From assembly GCA_014084085.1 (NCBI GenBank), contig NPFB01000028.1:196461-245158 (forward strand): a stretch of DNA of 48,698 bases, written 5' to 3'. Numbering within the stretch: the first letter of the stretch is position 1; each line of letters starts with the position of its first letter. The notes under the pieces were generated by a model. It searched no databases. It was not told the origin of the DNA and worked only from the letters and a program-made list of their open reading frames with translations. Below are positions 9,105 to 19,700 of this stretch, one piece after another. Position numbers and translations under genes: made by a program. Source of the stretch: Hondaea fermentalgiana (lineage: Eukaryota > Sar > Bigyra > Thraustochytrida > Thraustochytriidae).

Positions 9105-11999
9105 CTATTCCTGCTGCTTTGACTGTTGTTGTTGGGACGAGGAATTTTGTTGCTGCTGCCTTGTCCGCGATGTTGCACCACTCCGTTCAGGCGGTGTTAA
9201 TGGCGGGAGGTTACTTTCGGACTGTGTGTTGGGCGCAAGCGGCGACAAGGTGGTTGAAGGCTGCACTGGAATGTCAAAGCCCGCCGCTCTACCACGCCAG
9301 CCCTGTTCAGCCTTGATGAGCTTCTGCTCCTCTTTGGCCCGTTTCCTCTCGCGCTTTGTGGGGCCCCGTTTCTTGGGCGTCACACGCACATTATCAGGGT
9401 CGTTTGCTCTTGGTGACGGAATCTTTATTGGGCTCCCAAGTTCGGCATCGCCCCGAGGCGTAACGGCAGCCTCGGTTAATGCCTGCTCTCCATCGTCGCT
9501 CCCAGCTACTTTTTGCCCACGTGCATCGACAACACAAACGGTGTGCACCGCAACAGATGCAGCAAGCGACTGCGACAAGGCCGGTCCCGCAGGTGCATCG
9601 GCACCTGCATCGCCAAGCCCAGACACCTCGCCCACTGGACGAGTTCCAAGAGCCTCGATCTTGCCGCCCGCATGCACGTAGACGTGACGTGTTGCCTGGG
9701 CACGTTCGAGGGCCTCGGCAAGCATGCGCACTCCCGCATCAGTGAGTTTGTTGTTACGCAGGTCTACGTTGCGTAACGAACAGGCCGGAGGCCCTGCCAG
9801 CAGTGCAGCGAGGGCTCGAGCCCCCGAATCCGAGACCTCGTTGTTGCGAAGGTTGAGCTCGAACACATTTGTGGAACCGCGAACCACTGCAGCAAGCGCA
9901 TGAATTTCTTCATCGCCAATACCGCTCTCGGCAAGTTGTAAGACACCATTCTCCATCTGTGTTTTGACCACTTGCACATAACGCAGCAGGGTTTTTCGCT
10001 TGGCGTCCTCCTCATCAGTGATGCGGCGTTGCATCGTCGACACACGGCGCGTGAGATGATCAATCTGGTCCTTTCGCGCCTCGAGCGCGCGCACAGTTAG
10101 TCGTTGCTCGTCCTCTTCGATGCAAAGAAGACCGAGAATGTGCGTGAGTTTTTCAATAACGAGTTCTTTAAACTTGGAAGAGCGTTGGGAGCGCTTGAGG
10201 TACCCGTTGATATCAAGTCTTTCAAGCATTTTCTTTGCAGCACTTCTCTTCGCACGAACCAGAATCATACCCTGTGTCGGTTTCGGATCTAGGTAGAAGC
10301 GTCCCTTGCCTCCGGATGCACGCACTTCCTTTGCACTTGGCTCGTCGGTGCCATCGCCACCCTCGCCAAAGGCACTCATCGGACCCTGTCCATTGTTGCC
10401 AGCGTTGCCTTCGTCATCGTCTTCGGCGCGATCCTCGCCGGACCCATCGGCACCGGCAACTGCATTGTCGGTGTTGCTACGAACCTTTTTCAGAAGAGCC
10501 GCATACTTTAACTGTAGACCTTCGACCTCCTCTTGCTTGAGACGCATGGCCTGCGTGACAATACGATTCGACTCACCAGTGCTATTGAGCTTTACCAGCA
10601 ATTCGTCCGAGCGCTCCTGGAGTGTTTTGATCTGCGCCTCCATTTTCTTGATCTCCTCGCGTTGCTGGATCTTAATTTCCTCGTCGGCCTGTAGTTTATT
10701 GAGTAAAAAGGAAAGTCGGCCACCCAACGTGCGCACTTTTTCCTCTGCCGCCTTTCGCTCTTCGTGTTCTTTGAGCTTAAATTTTACTTCTTCGCGGCAC
10801 CGGTGTGCAAGCTGAGCATTGTGCGTCTTGAGGGATCGAATTTGATCGAGCAAAACCTTTTTATCAAGCTCCGCTTTAACGCGCTGCTTTCCCTCTTTGG
10901 TCGATTCCTTGAGCAGTCGGGAACTCTTCTTTTTGATTGCCAAAAGCTCCTGCTCGCACTTGCGCAACTGCTCGACCGACTTACTTTTACCAAGCTCGGC
11001 GAGTTTGAGGCGTTCCAAGAGCTGAAACACCTTTTCAGCCATTTCTCGGAGCTGCTCGCCGCTGTCTCGCGCTTCGGCTTCCATACGCAGACGCTCTTCT
11101 TCGGCAAGACGCGCCTTGTCTTGAAGGTCCGCATTACTGCGTCGCAGATTCTCCTCCTCAATAGACAGCGCGCGGTTGGCTTCTTCCTGATCGCGCTTCG
11201 CTTTGGTCTCCACCTGGAGCTGGGTCTCGAGCTCGACGGTTCTTGCGTGGAGGGCGCGCATTTTCTCGGTTAACGCTGCCGCCTGGTCCTCGGCCTGCCG
11301 CTTCGACTCGTCGGCGGCTTGCATCTTCTCCAAGAGGTGGTATTGTTTTTCTTTGCGGACGCGAAGCTGCTCCTGGAGGGATTCGATCTCCACGGCTGAC
11401 TTGCGCTCCATGTCTGCATTTTGCACGCGAAGTTGCTCACACTCGGAGCGCAATAGACGCAATTCCTCGGCGCGCAGCTGGCCTTCCCGCGCAGCGCGGC
11501 CCGCGAGCTCCTCATGCGTCTTGGCTGTGGTGAGCAGCGAGCTGTACTTGTCCTTGAGAGCGTCCAGGGAGACCCGCAGCGTGTTGCGCTCCTTCTCCAG
11601 CGCTGCAGTCTGCGACTCCTCGGTTTCGAGCAGGCGGAGTAGCTCTGAGTTCTGGCTCGTCATGATTTTGATCTTCTGGTCCCGATCGCCCACTTCCTGC
11701 TCGATCTTGCGTAAGGCTGCCTCCACGGCACGATTCTTTGATTTGACTTCGAAATTTTCATCTTTGAGCTTGCGGCATTCTTCTTCGACAGCGAGCTTTT
11801 CATGCTGGATTTGGCTGGCCTCTTCTTCGACCTTGTCCAGACTCTTGAGGAGCTTGGTGTTTTGCTCTGTGAGCATTCGAATCTGCTCATCTTTCATGCG
11901 GAGTGCCTCTTGAGCGCGAGCGTCGCGGTTTGATGCCGAATTGGCTGCTGTCGGCGCCACGGTCGGCACGGGCAGCCGACCATCCTCCGCAGACGCCAT
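9105..11999 (-). CDS. Long coiled-coil protein with C-terminal leucine-rich repeats
   Basis: A 964-residue protein. Residues about 25-480 are almost continuous heptad-rich coiled coil (Glu, Lys, Arg, Gln, Leu). A Gly/Asp/Glu-rich spacer follows, then a basic helical block (about 545-690). Short leucine-rich repeats of the ribonuclease-inhibitor type follow at about 690-770 (FELNLRNNEVSDSGARALAALL and a second copy LRNVDLRNNKLTDAGVRMLAEAL). The tail is low complexity and Gln/Ser-rich. The start is the ATG at 11999 with G at +4; the frame is open to 12032 without another ATG. The family is not recognised. Coiled coil plus LRR is common among ciliary and basal-body proteins, and thraustochytrids make flagellate zoospores, but that role is only a guess. 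It is transcribed divergently from the coiled-coil gene at 12732. Confidence 0.82.
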   Translation of the reverse strand: MASAEDGRLPVPTVAPTAANSASNRDARAQEALRMKDEQIRMLTEQNTKLLKSLDKVEEEASQIQHEKLAVEEECRKLKDENFEVKSKNRAVEAALRKIEQEVGDRDQKIKIMTSQNSELLRLLETEESQTAALEKERNTLRVSLDALKDKYSSLLTTAKTHEELAGRAAREGQLRAEELRLLRSECEQLRVQNADMERKSAVEIESLQEQLRVRKEKQYHLLEKMQAADESKRQAEDQAAALTEKMRALHARTVELETQLQVETKAKRDQEEANRALSIEEENLRRSNADLQDKARLAEEERLRMEAEARDSGEQLREMAEKVFQLLERLKLAELGKSKSVEQLRKCEQELLAIKKKSSRLLKESTKEGKQRVKAELDKKVLLDQIRSLKTHNAQLAHRCREEVKFKLKEHEERKAAEEKVRTLGGRLSFLLNKLQADEEIKIQQREEIKKMEAQIKTLQERSDELLVKLNSTGESNRIVTQAMRLKQEEVEGLQLKYAALLKKVRSNTDNAVAGADGSGEDRAEDDDEGNAGNNGQGPMSAFGEGGDGTDEPSAKEVRASGGKGRFYLDPKPTQGMILVRAKRSAAKKMLERLDINGYLKRSQRSSKFKELVIEKLTHILGLLCIEEDEQRLTVRALEARKDQIDHLTRRVSTMQRRITDEEDAKRKTLLRYVQVVKTQMENGVLQLAESGIGDEEIHALAAVVRGSTNVFELNLRNNEVSDSGARALAALLAGPPACSLRNVDLRNNKLTDAGVRMLAEALERAQATRHVYVHAGGKIEALGTRPVGEVSGLGDAGADAPAGPALSQSLAASVAVHTVCVVDARGQKVAGSDDGEQALTEAAVTPRGDAELGSPIKIPSPRANDPDNVRVTPKKRGPTKRERKRAKEEQKLIKAEQGWRGRAAGFDIPVQPSTTLSPLAPNTQSESNLPPLTPPERSGATSRTRQQQQNSSSQQQQSKQQE

Positions 12000-12731
12000 G
12001 AACCTCCGTCTGGCGCAAGTGAGCAAGCGCAATACGCCACCGTCTGTCTGAAGACGATCGACGCAACGCTAGCTTGTGCGCGCACGCGATCTGCTTCACC
12101 CTAAAGGTCTCTCTCTCTGTCTCTCTCTCTGCGTCTCTCTCTCTCTTCCTTGCTTGCTTGCTTGCTTGCACAGCGTCCAGCGGAACTTTCGTTTGCAATC
12201 GATCGGTCGACCACTTGCGGCGCACAAGCGCGCAGCGAGCGTGCGCGCGGTCGCCGCCGCCGCCGCCGCCGCCGCCGCCCCGCTGCCGAGCGAATGATTA
12301 TTAAGCCTGCTTCCTCTCCCTTGACTCGCTCGTGCGGCGGACCCTTTTGGCCAAGCTGATACATTTGTCCGTTCACTCGTGTTGGTGCCGTGCGGTGTGA
12401 CTCACAGTGCAGTGGCCAGAGGCACGAAGAGAGAAGAAAAAATTATTATAATAAAGGTGTGTACTCGTACGGTGTGTACCACGAGCAAGTGGGCCGCGCG
12501 CCGCGGAGGCGGAGGCGAAGGCGAAGGCGTGGAGGTTCGAGCGCAGACGCAGGATCCTTGCTCTGCAAGATCCGTAGCAGCAGCAGTAGCAGCACCAGCA
12601 GCAGGACAGCGCACAAGCTGCATGCCTGTGCTGCAGTAGCGTAGAGCCTGCGGCAGAGCTGGAGAGGTTGCCGATCTTCGTTCGGCTCGATTCACAATTT
12701 GCCTCGATACCGCGCAAGGCAGATAGCAATC
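12000..12731. other. Divergent promoter region between two coiled-coil genes
   Basis: No gene is seen. The region contains (CTCT/GTCT)n at 12107-12145, (CTTG)n at 12148-12170, a (CGC)8 trinucleotide run at about 12252-12280, (GGCGAA)-type repeats at 12503-12530 and (GCA)n-rich DNA at 12578-12604. Copies of the hexamer CACTTG followed by GC-rich sequence occur at 12212 (+) and at 12013-12021 (-), matching the array upstream of the myosin gene. Confidence 0.5.
12252..12280. repeat. (CGC)n trinucleotide microsatellite
   Basis: About nine near-perfect CGC/GCC units lie in non-coding DNA between divergent genes. A similar run lies at about 28932-28958. These are simple repeats with no evident coding role here. 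Confidence 0.75.
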
Positions 12732-15629
12732 ATGGCGTCAAAGATCAAAGTGACCGTGCGTAAGGCGGAAGCACCAAAACTTTCAGTCCTCGCGAATGGC
12801 TCGCGAGCTATTGCAGAAAGTGCAGTTGCTGCAAGCGCACGCGAAAAAATGAGTGCAGGCGCTCGTAAGCAGCATCTTCGAAAAGCGCTACCTCCCGCTA
12901 GTCCTCGGCGATTTCGAAGTCGAGCAGAGGCAAATGTAGCACGGAAGATACGCGAGGCCAAGGAGGCTCGAGGGAACCAGAACTCGCGCGATGAAGCCCG
13001 TTTGTCTTCGAAGAAAGGAAATGCAAGGAACCAAGAAGACGCCGAGATTTCACAGGAGGAGAGAGCTCGGGATGAAAATCACGCTGTCGCGAGCAGCATC
13101 GGTCATCTCTCCTCTAAATTGCAGTGTCAAAATTCTGTTAAGCCGACACCAGTCCCGACAGGCCTAAGCGCCGCTGAACGAGCCGCCGTGAGCGAGGTCT
13201 GGGTGGACCAGATGCTCAGCCGTGGCCAGACTCGTGATATTTCTTCTTCATCACGGCCAAACACGAGAGCTAAGCTGGAACCTGCACTTGGCAACTCACA
13301 GGATTTTTCAGAATATGTATCAAAAGGCGCCGATGAGTCTGGACCGACACTAGCTTCGTCCATCAACTCGAGAGCGCGCCAATATTTACACGAGAGCGGC
13401 CTTGATCGAGGTTCGCTGGATGCCCTCGGCCTTCGCAAGGAAGAGATAGACCGAATGTACCGCGCCATGTACGTGTACAGCATAGGCTTTCATCAGTGTG
13501 TGACTGATATCGTCAAAGAGAGTGCTGTGGCCCGCCCTGAGCTTGTTGGCAGGATTTGGCGCACGTACTCGAGACTTCTCGAGCTAAGCGAGCGCGACAA
13601 CAGTGATGATGGAGTCGCTGCCTTGGAGCGAAGTCATCTTGACGAGATGGGCCGTCTCAAAGCGCAGCTGGCGCAAGCTGAAGCGTCGTGGGCAGCGCAG
13701 CTCGTGGCATCGCGGGCTGAAGTCAAGGATTCGCATGAGCAGATGGCAAGGAGAAAGCAAGAGGTCACCGAACTTGAAAGGAGACTGAGTGAGTCGGCAG
13801 AGGAGCTTGCTCTTGCACGACTCACAACCGAACAGGAAATCTCGCGACATGCCGACACGGCCAAGGAGCTTGACGCAAGTCGCGCGCGGCTCGCCCAGCT
13901 CAGTACGCAGTTGAAAGAAGCAAATTTAGAGCGTTCAAAACTTGACGCGAGTCTCGTTGAAGCCCGCGAAGGAATTGCTGCTGCAGAGAAGCGCGCAAAT
14001 GACGCGAATATGCAACGACAACGTGCCTGTCAACGTGCTGAGGATGCACGAAGCGACGCAGACAAGCTCCAAGCCAGCCTGGTTGCGACGACCGCACATG
14101 TTCGGGACCTCAAAGACCAGTTGCAAGCCAAGGGCGACGAAATTGAGACTTTGCTGGCAAAAGTCGAAGAACTCAATGCCGAGGTTCTAGCGAGGCAATC
14201 TTCGGAGACGACACGCGTCAAACAGCTGCGCGAGCTCCGTTTTGAGCGGAGCCGGCTGCAACGCTTACTTGCGGAAGAGAACAAAAAGTCGCAGGACATT
14301 CGAACAGAGCTCGAGACAGAGATCGTTGAGCATGCGCGCGCACACCGTGAGCTGACGCGTGTCACAGAAGAATACTCGCACGTGGAGAAGCAGTTTCAGA
14401 CGGTGAGCAAAGAACACGCGAGTCTGCAGGAGCGAAATAACGCAGTGGGGTCCAAACTGGGCGCGACACAAGCGCTCAATAAGGAGTACAAAGAGGAAAT
14501 GGACAGAGCCAACGCTCGTGTGGCCAGCATAGGCGCAGAGCTGGACGTGATGTCATCCAAGTTCGAGGCCGAAACAAAGCAGCGTCTGGTCGTAGAGGAA
14601 GCCTTGCGCAAGCGAACCATGGAGCTGGCCACCTCCGTGGATGCCCTCGCCAAGGCAAAGAGGACACTGAGCGACCGCGCAGATGCAGCGCAAGATGCGC
14701 GAAAAAGGATTGTCGCACTGGAAAGCAAAATGACTGTGGAACGCGCAAGCGCCCAAGAGAGGATTCGACGTGCAGCTGACGAGGCTGCCTCGCTTCGAAG
14801 TCAAGTGAGCGAGCTCCAGGCTGAGGCCCGCGAGCTGCGAAGCGAGAGCGGTTCGCAGCTCGAAGCTGCCAAGGAGAGTGCGGAGGCACGAATTCAGGTT
14901 GCACGTGATGAAATGGCACAGCTCAGACGCTCACTTGAGGCTTGTCGCCAAAAGGAGCTATTGCTTTCTACGGAAGTTGGGGCAATTGCGCAAAATCTCA
15001 GCGTCAATTTCGCCTGTGCAGCGGATGCCACGGCTGTGCGAGAAGCCGTAGACGCTTGTCTGGCTCGAGAAGTTGATTTCAGAGAGCGGCTCGCTGCGTC
15101 TGAAGAGAAGCTTGCGTCCTTGACGGAAGCACTTCGAGACGCAGAAAAGAGTGTTGATGCCAAAAGCGTGCTTGCTAACGAGGTCGAGCGTCTCGAACGT
15201 TCAGAGCAGGACTTGCAGAACCTGGTATCGTCGACGCGCGAAGATCTTCAAAGCGTGCAGGCCTTTGCTCGCGAGATCTCACAGGAGCGCGACGAAGCGC
15301 AAAAGAATCTCTCCGCGGCGGAACAACATATTGGCTCTTTAAAATCGCGGCTTGCGGAGGCACAGGCGATGATCAAAGAGCTGGAGAAGGATCGCGAGTC
15401 TGTGGCCAAGCATTCCGATGAACTGCTCGAGTCGATGACAGCTGAGATCGAACACGTTTCCGTGCTCAAGTCCGCCAACGTTGCTCTCGAGGCTGAATTG
15501 CAGCGCTTGGTCTCGATGAGACCGAATGATGCCAAGCTGCGTACCGCTGATGCCTCGACTCAGGTCGATTCCGATGCATTTTCCTCGTCTGCTGCCACGA
15601 GCGAAGGGGTCGAAGCTGGCGCAGAGTAG
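12732..15629 (+). CDS. Long coiled-coil protein, function unknown
   Basis: A 965-residue protein. The N-terminal third is basic and Ser/Arg/Ala-rich with little predicted order. At about residues 235-290 is a compact helical segment (LRKEEIDRMYRAMYVYSIGF, ending near IWRTYSRLLEL) just before the coiled coil. From about 300 to 940 the protein is nearly continuous coiled coil. The ATG at 12732 has A at -3 and G at +4; no earlier in-frame ATG exists. The layout of a short helical head followed by a long coiled coil recalls TSNAXIP1 and axonemal-dynein-light-chain-like proteins, but that is a resemblance of pattern only. A cytoskeletal, centrosomal or ciliary scaffold is likely. It shares a ~730-bp divergent promoter with the LRR coiled-coil gene. 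Confidence 0.82.
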   Translation: MASKIKVTVRKAEAPKLSVLANGSRAIAESAVAASAREKMSAGARKQHLRKALPPASPRRFRSRAEANVARKIREAKEARGNQNSRDEARLSSKKGNARNQEDAEISQEERARDENHAVASSIGHLSSKLQCQNSVKPTPVPTGLSAAERAAVSEVWVDQMLSRGQTRDISSSSRPNTRAKLEPALGNSQDFSEYVSKGADESGPTLASSINSRARQYLHESGLDRGSLDALGLRKEEIDRMYRAMYVYSIGFHQCVTDIVKESAVARPELVGRIWRTYSRLLELSERDNSDDGVAALERSHLDEMGRLKAQLAQAEASWAAQLVASRAEVKDSHEQMARRKQEVTELERRLSESAEELALARLTTEQEISRHADTAKELDASRARLAQLSTQLKEANLERSKLDASLVEAREGIAAAEKRANDANMQRQRACQRAEDARSDADKLQASLVATTAHVRDLKDQLQAKGDEIETLLAKVEELNAEVLARQSSETTRVKQLRELRFERSRLQRLLAEENKKSQDIRTELETEIVEHARAHRELTRVTEEYSHVEKQFQTVSKEHASLQERNNAVGSKLGATQALNKEYKEEMDRANARVASIGAELDVMSSKFEAETKQRLVVEEALRKRTMELATSVDALAKAKRTLSDRADAAQDARKRIVALESKMTVERASAQERIRRAADEAASLRSQVSELQAEARELRSESGSQLEAAKESAEARIQVARDEMAQLRRSLEACRQKELLLSTEVGAIAQNLSVNFACAADATAVREAVDACLAREVDFRERLAASEEKLASLTEALRDAEKSVDAKSVLANEVERLERSEQDLQNLVSSTREDLQSVQAFAREISQERDEAQKNLSAAEQHIGSLKSRLAEAQAMIKELEKDRESVAKHSDELLESMTAEIEHVSVLKSANVALEAELQRLVSMRPNDAKLRTADASTQVDSDAFSSSAATSEGVEAGAE

Positions 15630-16762
15630 TCTCCACTTGCTCTGGAAGCAAGGGAGACGAGGCTAGTGGCTTCCCATTCGGGTGTCTTTACATTTGAGGG
15701 CGCGCCTGACTGACGAAAACATCTCGTAGATTCGTTGCAAACTGCTTCGCATTGCCTTGGTCGCTGCGATGTTTGTGAGCTCCCTGACGTAATGTATTTT
15801 AAAATTGAATCGATTTTTCGACTGAGGACAACAAGGAAGGGAGGGCGAGAGAAAGATCACAGAGGTCTTTGTCGGCCACCACTGTTGTCGGCGGTGAAGC
15901 ATTGACCGACGCGCCCCGCAAGTGGGCGCTCATTCTTTCCCTCTTTTTTACTACTTTCAGCCGGCCAAAAATCTCCCGCACAATGACAATCATCACCATC
16001 ACGATCGATCGAATCACACAATATCAATAAAGAGTCCCCCGGCCCGCTGCAGAGCCTGAGCAGCCTCGCCTCCACGGGAGCTTCGCAAGGGTAAAACGAA
16101 AAAGGCTCGAGCACAGCGAAGGGCCCGAGGCGGACAGTTCTTTCGCGACCTCGGCTCTTTTCTCCTCCTCCTCGTCGTTATCAGTCTGTCCGAGAGGGAA
16201 AAGAAAGAGGCGAGAAAGAGAGGCCAGCCAGAGAGGCTGGCTGGCCACCGGGTCCACTTGCGGCCGCGGATACCGCACTTGCAGCGGCGCTTTGCGCACT
16301 TGCGCGGCCAGATATCCCACTTGCGCGCCGCGTCGAGGGATCCAGGATTCAAATCCCAAATCGCACCCCTTCGAGCCTCGCGCGGAGTCCGAGGCCGACG
16401 AGGAGGCGGAGTCCGAGGCGAGGCGCGACGACGCGGCGTCGCGGCACCGCGCTCGCGCGAGCTGCCCACGCGCTTACGCGAGCTTGCTTTGCGCGAGAGA
16501 AGCCGCAGCTACAATCGCGCGCGATCGGTCTCGAGGCAAGCCGGGGCGAGAAGTCCCGCGACTGACCGCTTCAACGAAAGGAACGAAGCGAGCCAAAGAC
16601 GTAGTAGAGGACGCCGGTCAGTCGGGCAAACGAGCAAGCGCCTCTGGGTCGCGTGCCAATTTCCTCGCTGCAGCTCGCCCCGCCCCGCCGCAATTGCAGT
16701 CGCAGTCGCAATCGCTGCGAAGGAAGAGCCTTCCATCGCTCGTCCTCTGAGCGTCGCTGGCC
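15630..16762. other. Upstream region of the myosin gene
   Basis: No gene is seen in these 1.1 kb. The first part (to about 16030) is less GC-rich and is probably the 3' flank of the coiled-coil gene. The second part is GC-rich with a four-copy 21-bp array at 16255-16338. Open frames on both strands here encode Arg/Ala/Ser-rich products with no recognisable protein. Probably promoter and 5' UTR of the myosin. Confidence 0.5.
16255..16338 (+). promoter_or_regulatory. Four 21-bp repeats, each beginning CACTTG
   Basis: CACTTG starts at 16255, 16276, 16297 and 16318, exactly 21 bp apart, each followed by GC-rich sequence (CGGCCGC, CAGCGGC, CGCGGCC, CGCGCCG). Only the hexamer and its GC-rich flank are conserved; the rest of each unit differs. 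A 21-bp period places the sites on one face of the helix. It lies about 430 bp upstream of the myosin ATG. Similar sites occur at 12212 (+), 12013-12021 (-) and 15918 (-). A factor-binding array is inferred. Confidence 0.5.
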
Positions 16763-19700
16763 ATGTCGCACTTTCAACCCAACATGCTGGGGGAGCTCAA
16801 GAACCGGCAAAAGCAAACTGGCCGCTACGTGCGCCAAGGCTCTTCAGCCTCGTCCGGTCAGGAGCGGACATTTGCAGGAGCAGGAGGAGCAGCTCCGCCG
16901 CCACCGCCATCGCCTGGCTTTGCTGATGCACCGCCCATTCCGAGACGACCTCGAATGGACCATTCCGAGATGCGCGGAGGCGATCCGCCGCCGCCGCCGC
17001 CGCCATCTGCTTCGAATCACGTCCAGCGTCTTAGTGCCAAAGAAGCGTCTATCCCACTGCCGCCGGCTTCGAACGCGACCACCAAATCGTCCGAGTCTAA
17101 TGACCTGATGGCGATTTTGGCGCAACGTCGCGCCGCTGCAGACGGTCTTGGGTCCCCCGAGGTGCCGAAACCGGCGACCGCGGCGACCGCCACCACGGCA
17201 GCCGTGCCTGCGCGCGCCGTCAAGGCTGCTTCACCATCTACTACTTTTGGTACTGCTGCCGACAAGGCGGAAAGCTCTCCACGAGCGACACTGACACGGA
17301 GCTCCTCGAACGGCTCGGGCAAGTTCGCGGCGGCAAAGATTCGTGCACAGCGCGAGAAACGCCTTGCTGGAAAGGATGATTCCAACGAAGGCGCTGGAAA
17401 TGCAAGAGGAAGCCCCCTCGCTGGAGGTGCTAGCTCCAGATCGGAGGAGGCTGTCCTTGTGGCTGAGCCTGCGGGTCAGGCCCGCAAGCCCAAGCGACGC
17501 GACCTCGAGCCGCCCAAAGACCCCTTTGAGGAGTGGGACACATACTACGCAGAAGGCGAACCGTATTATGTGAACAGAAAGACAGGGGAGACGACATGGG
17601 ATAAACCTGCGGCTCTTATATCTGCTGCAGAAAGCGAGGCGCTCTCGGGAGACTTTGTGTGGGTTGCCCACGATACACTTTCGTGGGTCCCTGCCAAGAT
17701 TGTCGAGCGCCGAGGACCCGAGGAACTAATCGTGGCCGAGCGCCCCCAGGCCGTGGACGAGTCAGTCCTGGAGCCTCAGGAGCGGCGTCGTGTCACGAAG
17801 AAAGAGATTGGTCCCGAGATTGAATCGACACAGACGCTGACGAGCCTGACGAATGATCTTGTCCAGCTCGACGATGTTCACGAACCCGCAATCATTGATC
17901 TACTCCGCCGTCGCTATGCAGTGGACAAGATCTACACGAGCGTTGGCGATATCCTGGTGGCGGTGAATCCGTTCAAGCAAACGGATTTGTTTGCACCGAG
18001 CGTCATGCACAAGTACGCAGAGACGGGCCGCGAGGCCATGGAGCTGCCGCCGCATCCTTATGCGGTGATTAACGGGGCTTATCGGGCAATGATGGAGGAC
18101 GGCAAGGATCAAAGTCTTCTCATCAGCGGAGAGAGTGGCGCCGGCAAGACCGTGACGGTGAAAGTCTGTCTGGAGTTCCTTTCTGAGGTGGCTGGCTCGG
18201 ACGCCAACATTGAGCAGAAGATTCTCGCCGCGAATCCGATCCTCGAGGCCTTTGGTAATGCCAAGACTGTGCGCAATGACAACTCGTCGCGATTTGGACG
18301 TTTTATGGAGATCCACTTTGACACGACGAGTGGGTCGAGTAAGATCGTGGGCGCCCACACGGTGAACTACCTTCTCGAGAAGAGTCGCGTCGTGGATCAG
18401 GCGCCAGGAGAGCGCAATTTTCACATTTTCCATTACTTGACAACCCAGTTCTCCCCGGAGATGCAAGCTCGCTACAAAGTTGACCGGCCCGCGCAGACGT
18501 TTAACTACCTCCCTGACGAGGTTGCAGAGGTGGAACATCACGACGATGCCAAAGAGTGCAGCAAGATGCATCAAGCGCTAAGCGAGATGGGCTTTTCGGA
18601 CGAGGAGCAAGATGGTCTTTTTCGTATGGCTGGCGCCATTTTGCACTTGGGCAACGTCGACTTTGAAGAGCATGGAAGCACCGGTTCCAAGGTCACGGCA
18701 GGCTCGTCAAGTCACCTGGACGCGGCATGTGATCTCTTGGCCGTGGACAAGGAACAGCTGTCGGCGGCCTTGACCAAGCACGTCTCGCAGCAGCGCGATG
18801 GTCTCTTGGAGCGGGCCTTTAACACGAAGATGGCGTCGGACGTGCGCAACGCCCTTGCGCGTCACTTGTACAACCGCCTGTTCGAATACATTATCCGTCG
18901 CATTAATCAAGCGATGCTGGTGGATCCAAACGCTGCCGTTCGCTCGCGGAGCGGTCGCAATTTGAACGCTGCTGCGGCGAAGGCCAGCTCGACAAGCTTT
19001 ATTGGTTTGCTGGATATCTTTGGCTTCGAGATTTTCGAGATGAACTCGTTCGAGCAGCTTTGCATCAACTTTGCCAACGAGAAACTGCAGCAAATGTTCA
19101 ACCGGCACACGTTTACCTTGGAGGAGCAGACGTACATCGACGAGGGCGTTCCCTTTGACAAGATTGAGTTTCACGACTCACAGCCGTTGTTGTCCTTTCT
19201 CGGTCTGAGCGCTTCTGGAACCAAGGCTGTGCGCGACGGCGTCTTTCAGCTTCTCGACGAGCAGACGGCTATCAATGGCACGGACGAAAAGTTCCTGCAG
19301 GCTGTCGTGTCTCGGCACACGGATAAACGGAAGCTTTTTTCCGACCGCTGCAAGTCCCGCACGGCCTTTCAGGTGTTCCACTATGCGGGTGCAGTCGAGT
19401 ACGAGACGGTGGGCTTTGTGTACAAGAATGCTGACAAGCTTTATGAGAATCTCGAGACGGCCATGGAGAAGAGTTCCAAGGAGATTGTGCGCACCATTTT
19501 TAGCAAGGGCAGCACCGGGGCCACGGTGGCCAAGACGCAGGCTTCGACCTTTATGAAGCAGCTCTCTCAGCTTGAGGAGCGTACCAACGCGACCTTTCCG
19601 CGTTACATTCGATGCGTGAAGCCCAACGCGGTCAAGCGCCCAGGCGTCTTTGATGCGCCTTCCTGTCTCGAGCAGCTGCGCTTTGCCGGCGTTTTCGAGG

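Noticed and set aside
16340..16372. Possible tRNA T-arm (GGATTCAAATCCC) upstream of the myosin
   Set aside because: The stem mismatches at position 53-61 and there is no matching acceptor or anticodon arm.
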